Assembly (NCBI GenBank): GCA_900128395.1
Contig: LT649900.1
Location: 1 to 11,780 of the forward strand
From: Stramenopiles sp. TOSAG23-2
Lineage: Eukaryota; Sar
DNA: 11,780 nucleotides
Direction: 5' to 3'
Numbering within the stretch: position 1 is the first letter of the stretch; each line of letters begins with the position of its first letter. Made by a program: the position numbers and the translations under genes. Shown one piece after another: positions 6,422 through 11,780 of the stretch. The notes under the pieces were generated by a model. That model saw only the letters and a program-made list of their open reading frames with translations. It was not told the DNA's origin and ran no database searches.

Positions 6422-9400
6422 ACATCTTTAAACTCTCCGCTAAGCTCCTTAAATTTTCCATGATCATGTCCCGGTTTGATCCAACAGATCGCGCCAATTC
6501 ACGTTGCAAAGGTATATTTAAACAAATGTATTGCATTAATAATGTTAAATCCAACATACGATTACACATAGGTCTCGAATTATTACTTGTAAATTTCGAT
6601 CGTGTATATCTAAATTCACGTGGATTTAAACCACAATGGTGCTCCAAAGCATTTGTTAAAACACTTTGTAATGTCAATAGGCGCCGATACATTTTCTCAT
6701 CTAAAATTGGTGCCAATATACCAATTGATCCATCTAGTGTGCCGTACAACGAGCCATAAATATAATTATTTGCTAATGATTTCAATTTCTGTCGACTTGT
6801 CATTGCACCACCGATCATACGTCGTTTGTGCAAAACACTTACAATCGAACCAAGTCTTATTTCGGAAACAGATTTTAAAGGTTGTTTCGTGTATTCACCA
6901 GTCACTCTATTTGCTTCTGGATCATATTCCATTACAATTATATCATTTTTATTATTTGTCATTAAAAGACCTAACGAATTGTTTTTCACATTGCTATTTT
7001 TAGCCCCGCTACTTGTAATCATAAAACCACTTGTATATACATTTGTATTATGTATTGTATTATGATACGGATCCCAACCTAATAGTTCCAATTCACCTTG
7101 ATGTGGCTTCCATCGCAAAAATTGTAAGCTGTGATAAATATCAGCTACTAAGACATAATTTTTTATAACCTTTACATTCACTGCTGTTACTTTCATATCA
7201 TAAAATCCAATGCATAATAATCTACCACGTCTTATTTCATATAACGTTAGGCGCCTTTCTGATGCTATTAGTAACGTACCACCTTTTGTTTTAGCTAACT
7301 GTTCGTTGGTCATTTTTTCATGCGTTGCCACAGCACCTAAACTATCGCTGATTTGCCCTGTACTCTTTTTCTGTTTTGCTTTTTTTTCTTCTGCCTCTTT
7401 ACGCAGTTCTGCAGGTGTTTTTACCCTTAACTTGTCCAAAACTGTTTTAGATCTTAGTGATTGGATACCCGTAACACCACCAGCAGTGGCCATTTTATAA
7501 TGCAAAACTAAACCTGTTGCTGTTGGTTTCAACGCCAATACACGCCCATACCCATGTAAATCATTCCCTTGCGGCTTTACAAAACCTGTGCCTACGAATA
7601 AAAACGTTTTCATATATTCTTCCCCTACATCATATACAGTAGAGTATTGGAGACACATCCCATACTCGTTTGATTCCAAGGCATATTCATGCAACACTTT
7701 TATCTGCTTTCCATCAATGTCGTCATCCATCTCATCGTCATCATCCTCATTATCATCTTCCTCTTCATCGATGATTTGAATAATTTTCACAAAAAACTGT
7801 TCATCCTCTGTGCTTGGCGCACCACCTAATTCATCTAAATCTTCATCTTTGACATATTGCGGTCTTTTTTCTCTAGGCTCATACGGTTCGCCTAATTCTT
7901 GTGCTGCAATCATTGCTGCTTTTTCTAAATCTTCATCAATCACTTTCAACGTAATACCAGGAACTGGTTTTGATGTTATTGCAGCATAAACATTTGGAGC
8001 GTTGTATAAATGATGTGGCAAGGGCAAAATTTCTCGTATATTTTCACCTAGAACTAATTTCTGGCCAGATAAAATATTTGTGAAAGCACCATCTGAACCA
8101 ATACGGACGTCATCATTTGTACGGTTGGCCATTTCACACATAATGGCATTTCCATTGCTATGCACTAATAGTAAACCTTTATCACATTGTTCAATATTCA
8201 ATGGCGTCATTGACACGATTGTTGGGTTGTAATATTTTTTCATTGGTTTATTATTATCGCCATTTTCATTTTGAGATTTTTGTTGGCGAGCGAGATACGA
8301 TGATGATGGCAATGAAGCAGCATATACACAAATATGGCCTTGTTCAGTAGTTACCCAGACAGGACGATACGTATTACAATATATCATGCTATGATCAGCA
8401 ACACCTGAACAATATGTAAGAATTGACTTGGATGAAACAACGCTACTTGATTCTTCAAAACGATCTTTTTTTCTATCTTTTTTCTTTCCATGATTTCTAG
8501 GAGGTCGTGTGACGATAGAATGTTTAACGCGTACAAATGCCAATGGTAAAACATCGTTGCTATCGTTTCCATCTGCATCCTCGTATATCATGCTTGGTTG
8601 TGGATGGCGTTGGTATACTAAAACATCACCTGATTCTAATACCATTGTCAAAACACATGTGCCTTCATTTTTATAATACGATTTATTCTTTATTGTATCT
8701 TCGTCGAGATCTTCCTCCTGCTCCAACGGGCCTACATATGCAATCATAACATCTACTACCGTAGAAGTATTAGATGTTCCTAAACCACCAGCATCACTAG
8801 TATTTCTCTTCTTTTTTACTATTTTTTTATCATCTTCTCCATCATCATTGTTTTTGTTGCCTTTATCCAAAAGCTTTTGTGCCATGCGAGTCAACTTGCG
8901 TCGTCTATCAACTAACAATTCAGCACCGTTAGCAGCATCGATGCTTTGAAACAACAGTTTGATACTCTCCCCAAAAGAAGATTGTTTATCTGGTAGGTTT
9001 GTAATTTCTAATGTGCCATTTTCATAGCATGCTAAGATGTATGGTTGTACCCTATCTTGTGATTTCACGGTTTTTTGTAGCTCCAAGACCTTTAATTGTC
9101 TCTCGATCGCAACTTTTTGTCCAGAATTCACATTTGAATCATCGTTATCTATATTCATTTGGCTATCGTCATCGTCATCGTCATCATCTTCGTCTCCGTA
9201 TAGAATGTCATCTTCTTCATTGTTGCCCATCAAATCAAAATTGATAGCTTTACTCCTCCTAAGACCTTTCATACGATTTTTTGAAAGAAGGGGTGGGGGT
9301 GGGCGTGCAAAAGGAGGTGCCATCAAGGTATTTTTTGAATGGTCTACTATGTTTTTATCACTAAATATTCGCATGCATAATGTTTTACTATTGCTGACAT

Positions 9401-11780
9401 TTATATCTTTTCGTTTAGTAGCGGAAATTGTATTTTTTTCAAATTTCCCTGGAATATTTTTTGGCATAAGCAAATGCATATTTTCATCACTTGTATAAAT
9501 TAAAATGTGTGGATCACTTATTGTTACATGAGTAATTTCACATGGTTGCTTCTTACTAGGAGACAAATTAATTTCTGAACTTTTCATTGCTTTTCCAGGT
9601 TCATCACTACCATCCATCCAATATAAAAGGACGCGATTTCTTAATACTTGAACGGCAACGGTACCATTTAAGAGTGTTCCAGACATTATAGTATCTTCAT
9701 CTAATACAAATGTGGTGGTTTTTTCAGTCAATGGCTTCATCGACCCATTTGCAAATGAAATTACTTTCGTTTGTTTACCTACAGACAATAGCAATAAATT
9801 ATCGTACCCTTCATCATCGTCTTCATCGTCGTCATTGTTTTCTCCAAGTTGAACTTTTAACGCCCACGATCCTTTGCATTTACCACCTTTCAATACAAAT
9901 GCCATTTGCTCAAACAATTCCATGCTTGCATGCAATGTAGTCAGCCCACTATTTGTACGATATCCTGAACTGCAAATAATTTCTTCACCACGATTCCTTA
10001 ATTCATCATATGCCATATTATTTTCACGCTTTGTTTTCTCATCTATTGCAATAGACGTAATAGGCCCTAAATTAACTAGAACATCACATGGAAGGAATTG
10101 ATATACTTTATTTTGCTGTTTACCACTTTTACCCGATTTTAATGCTCCTGTGCTATTGCTTTTAGCAGCATCATCATCGTCATCATCATCATTGTTATTA
10201 TTATTTCCCTCTCCATATAAAAAATCATCATCATCGTCGTCGTCATCGCTATCATCATCACTATCTTCGTTCATTTCATTGTCGTTCATTGTCCCACCGG
10301 TTTTAGATTTTTTACTTGAATTGTTTGTACTATTATCATCAGTAGTTCTTGGACGTTTTCGAGATGATTGTGATAATTTGGGAGATAAAAATACGTCATT
10401 TTCCCCTTTTAAATTTGCATCTAAAATTTCTTTATACTTTAATAACAGTGAATCACCCAACCATGATCCTAAAAATAATATACCACTATTCAGATTTTTT
10501 CCATTTGCATCCCCCGTAGTGACTTCGTCTTTACTATCTTTAGTTTCTAACAATAAGCGTTCTGAAGAATTGTACGACCACGATGCAATTGAAGATGCAA
10601 TATTTGCATTTGCACCAGTTCGTACTAAATTTAATTTTGTTACAGCATCCGCAATTACAATTAAATGTAATAAATATAAATCACCATTATCAGCAGTAAT
10701 CAATGCACATGTATTGTCTAGAAATACGCATTGCGTTTCTGCATTCAATACTAAGCGATATCGTTTATTATTTGGTTCAATGTTGCACAACGTTTTGTCA
10801 ACTGTAGTTACTGCAAAGCCATTTGTTGCTATGCCACAACGATTGTTTTGACTAAAATATATAACTGCATTGGATGATAAAATCAATGCACCGCCTAATG
10901 GTCTTGGTACAGCAAGTACATGATGCGAATCGTAAGGTAAATTTTTTATATTCCATATGCATGGACTTTGTTCGTGTTGCAAATTTAAAGACAATGCAAA
11001 CAAATTACAAGTATTTGTTAGGTTTGATAATGAACCAGTCCATGTTCTTAAAACATTTTCCTGCAATAGTAGTAAAGTTGGTTCAAAATAGCCATGCAAA
11101 AACGTCATACTTTTAACAACACTGCCATTATTACTATTCGCCCTACCTTTCCCTATTTGGACAATATATGGCTTCAATACTAGTGGCGATCGGACAGTTT
11201 TTACATTGTTATAGATAATATTATTGTCATTCTTGTTGTTATTATTTGTATTATTATTATTCTCACTTCCAGTATTGATACCGCCTTTAGCTTTCGGGGA
11301 ACTTTTCCTTGATGTAGTAGTAGTAGTTTTTGTTGTTGTTGATGATGATGGCGACGATGCAGGTGATTTGCCTTTTGATCTTTTTGGCGAGCGAATTCCT
11401 TGTGATGGTGCAATACCACCTTGTAAAAATGGAATGATAACAAGTTGATCATCATTTCCAAGTATAGCAATACATCGATTTAATGGGTCAACACTAGCAA
11501 TGGATATGCCACTACGATCTGCACGATCGTTATTTTCTGTATATGCTAATTTTACATCAGCTCCATATCCCTCTGCATCTTCTGCTAGATGGTGTAGCGC
11601 CAATGTTCTTAAATTATGTTTGATAGGATCATATGCGACTAACGAACATTTTGAATTTGGGAATGTCAAAAATAAACCATCAAAACCATGTGGTTCGCCT
11701 ATGGCATTAGCTTCTAAATCTGCAAATCTTATAGTATTAATGGTTTGAACATTTCCAAAAAGTTTAAATGAATGTCGTAA
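6420..11780 (-). CDS. CPSF1: Cleavage and polyadenylation specificity factor subunit 1 (CPSF160), 5'-partial
   Basis: CPSF160 scaffolds the nuclear complex that recognises the poly(A) signal and directs pre-mRNA 3' cleavage. The frame stays open from the window edge: the codon at 11669-11667 is TTG, not a start, and 37 more residues lie upstream, including KLFGNV, which matches the conserved FFGNV near the CPSF160 N-terminus. So 1786 residues are visible and roughly the first 80-150 are missing. Visible residues about 40-80 (CSLVAYDPIKHNLRTLALHH) match the first propeller. Two LYG motifs inside acidic loops (near 10215 and 9198) sit at the family's LYG/VYG positions. The CPSF_A domain fills about 7700-6420, with ADIYHSLQFLRW, YGTLDGSIGILAP, YRRLLTLQSVLTNAL, HHCGLNPREFR and the helical C-terminus RELARSVGSNRDMIMENL. 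Animal CPSF160 has about 1440 residues; the excess comes from Asn, Asp and Lys-rich insertions. No intron is seen in 5.36 kb. Confidence 0.96.
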   Translation of the reverse strand, partial: LRHSFKLFGNVQTINTIRFADLEANAIGEPHGFDGLFLTFPNSKCSLVAYDPIKHNLRTLALHHLAEDAEGYGADVKLAYTENNDRADRSGISIASVDPLNRCIAILGNDDQLVIIPFLQGGIAPSQGIRSPKRSKGKSPASSPSSSTTTKTTTTTSRKSSPKAKGGINTGSENNNNTNNNNKNDNNIIYNNVKTVRSPLVLKPYIVQIGKGRANSNNGSVVKSMTFLHGYFEPTLLLLQENVLRTWTGSLSNLTNTCNLFALSLNLQHEQSPCIWNIKNLPYDSHHVLAVPRPLGGALILSSNAVIYFSQNNRCGIATNGFAVTTVDKTLCNIEPNNKRYRLVLNAETQCVFLDNTCALITADNGDLYLLHLIVIADAVTKLNLVRTGANANIASSIASWSYNSSERLLLETKDSKDEVTTGDANGKNLNSGILFLGSWLGDSLLLKYKEILDANLKGENDVFLSPKLSQSSRKRPRTTDDNSTNNSSKKSKTGGTMNDNEMNEDSDDDSDDDDDDDDFLYGEGNNNNNDDDDDDDAAKSNSTGALKSGKSGKQQNKVYQFLPCDVLVNLGPITSIAIDEKTKRENNMAYDELRNRGEEIICSSGYRTNSGLTTLHASMELFEQMAFVLKGGKCKGSWALKVQLGENNDDDEDDDEGYDNLLLLSVGKQTKVISFANGSMKPLTEKTTTFVLDEDTIMSGTLLNGTVAVQVLRNRVLLYWMDGSDEPGKAMKSSEINLSPSKKQPCEITHVTISDPHILIYTSDENMHLLMPKNIPGKFEKNTISATKRKDINVSNSKTLCMRIFSDKNIVDHSKNTLMAPPFARPPPPLLSKNRMKGLRRSKAINFDLMGNNEEDDILYGDEDDDDDDDDSQMNIDNDDSNVNSGQKVAIERQLKVLELQKTVKSQDRVQPYILACYENGTLEITNLPDKQSSFGESIKLLFQSIDAANGAELLVDRRRKLTRMAQKLLDKGNKNNDDGEDDKKIVKKKRNTSDAGGLGTSNTSTVVDVMIAYVGPLEQEEDLDEDTIKNKSYYKNEGTCVLTMVLESGDVLVYQRHPQPSMIYEDADGNDSNDVLPLAFVRVKHSIVTRPPRNHGKKKDRKKDRFEESSSVVSSKSILTYCSGVADHSMIYCNTYRPVWVTTEQGHICVYAASLPSSSYLARQQKSQNENGDNNKPMKKYYNPTIVSMTPLNIEQCDKGLLLVHSNGNAIMCEMANRTNDDVRIGSDGAFTNILSGQKLVLGENIREILPLPHHLYNAPNVYAAITSKPVPGITLKVIDEDLEKAAMIAAQELGEPYEPREKRPQYVKDEDLDELGGAPSTEDEQFFVKIIQIIDEEEDDNEDDDDEMDDDIDGKQIKVLHEYALESNEYGMCLQYSTVYDVGEEYMKTFLFVGTGFVKPQGNDLHGYGRVLALKPTATGLVLHYKMATAGGVTGIQSLRSKTVLDKLRVKTPAELRKEAEEKKAKQKKSTGQISDSLGAVATHEKMTNEQLAKTKGGTLLIASERRLTLYEIRRGRLLCIGFYDMKVTAVNVKVIKNYVLVADIYHSLQFLRWKPHQGELELLGWDPYHNTIHNTNVYTSGFMITSSGAKNSNVKNNSLGLLMTNNKNDIIVMEYDPEANRVTGEYTKQPLKSVSEIRLGSIVSVLHKRRMIGGAMTSRQKLKSLANNYIYGSLYGTLDGSIGILAPILDEKMYRRLLTLQSVLTNALEHHCGLNPREFRYTRSKFTSNNSRPMCNRMLDLTLLMQYICLNIPLQRELARSVGSNRDMIMENLRSLAESLKM
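7278..7463 (-). other. Charged insertion in the CPSF_A domain of CPSF160
   Basis: About 62 residues separate TAGGVTGIQ from TLLIASERRLTLYEI, two strands that are nearly adjacent in animal CPSF160. The insert is rich in Lys and Glu (AELRKEAEEKKAKQKK) and looks helical or disordered. It stays in frame and has no stop, so it is more likely a surface loop than a retained intron. Confidence 0.6.
7712..7770 (-). repeat. Acidic low-complexity tract in CPSF160
   Basis: Glu- and Asp-rich codons encode DEEEDDNEDDDDEMDDD just before the CPSF_A domain. On the + strand it reads as TCA/TCG/TCC repeats. It is probably a flexible acidic linker. Confidence 0.75.
9157..9216 (-). repeat. Poly-Asp tract with LYG motif in CPSF160
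   Basis: The sequence encodes EEDDILYGDEDDDDDDDD. Family members have a short acidic segment with LYG at the equivalent place, before the ENGT(L/M)E strand; here the acidic part is expanded by GAT/GAC repeats. Confidence 0.75.
10169..10289 (-). repeat. Poly-Asp/Asn tract with LYG motif in CPSF160
   Basis: About 40 residues are mainly Asp and Asn around FLYGEG, encoded by GAT/GAC and AAT/AAC repeats. The family has a short acidic segment with a VYG-type motif at this place. The opposite strand reads as a long Ser-rich open frame, which is an artefact of the repeat. Confidence 0.8.
11205..11400 (-). repeat. Ser/Thr/Lys-rich then Asn-rich insertion in CPSF160
   Basis: After IPFLQGG the frame encodes a Ser, Thr and Lys-rich segment containing several SPK/SPS sites, then an Asn-rich run with short Asn homopolymers, before the next propeller strand (SPLVLKPYIVQIG). 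The insertion is probably disordered and may carry phosphorylation sites. Confidence 0.75.

Noticed and set aside
10150-10851. 233-codon plus-strand frame with long Ser runs
   Set aside because: Ser runs are the antisense reading of GAT/GAC Asp repeats in CPSF160.
11667-11669. Start codon for CPSF160 at 11669
   Set aside because: The codon is TTG. The frame stays open to the window edge, and the extra 37 residues match the CPSF160 family, so the gene is 5'-partial.
1-11780. Undescribed multi-gene system, mobile element, CRISPR or viral insertion
   Set aside because: The recognised genes are unrelated eukaryotic housekeeping genes; no transposase, integrase, terminal repeats or spacer arrays were seen.

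Overview
This is an AT-rich nuclear fragment from a single-celled eukaryote. The evidence is a cytosolic eukaryotic ribosomal protein (eL20/L18a), a nuclear mRNA 3'-processing subunit (CPSF160), a mitochondrial-type UbiB/ABC1 kinase with a basic presequence, runs of Asn, Asp and Lys, and one probable GT-AG intron. Genes are compact and nearly intron-free, separated by a few hundred bases of AT-rich sequence with microsatellites. This would fit a small-genome protist, perhaps an alga or stramenopile, but I cannot name the lineage from the sequence.

Layout. Positions 1-1814 (+) hold a coiled-coil plus leucine-rich-repeat protein of unknown function, probably with a short upstream exon and an intron at 101-252. 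Positions 1815-2648 are non-coding, with a GC-richer patch just after the stop codon and a perfect 83-bp tandem duplication at 2315-2480. Positions 2649-4694 (+) encode a UbiB/ABC1 atypical kinase closest by motif to the ADCK2/Cqd1 type. Positions 4695-5519 are an intergenic region carrying the next promoter. Positions 5520-6074 (+) encode ribosomal protein L18a. Positions 6075-6419 are a short convergent spacer with a hairpin. Positions 6420-11780 (-) encode CPSF160, whose N-terminus lies beyond the right edge of the window.

The genes do not form an operon or a functional cluster. They are unrelated housekeeping genes plus one uncharacterised structural protein. I see no mobile element, CRISPR array, tRNA, rRNA or viral gene, and no convincing undescribed multi-gene system. 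The points most worth checking are the missed first exon of gene 1, the long open frame after its stop codon, the recent 83-bp duplication, the Gly-substituted nucleotide loop of the kinase, the convergent-spacer hairpin, and the lineage-specific insertions in CPSF160.
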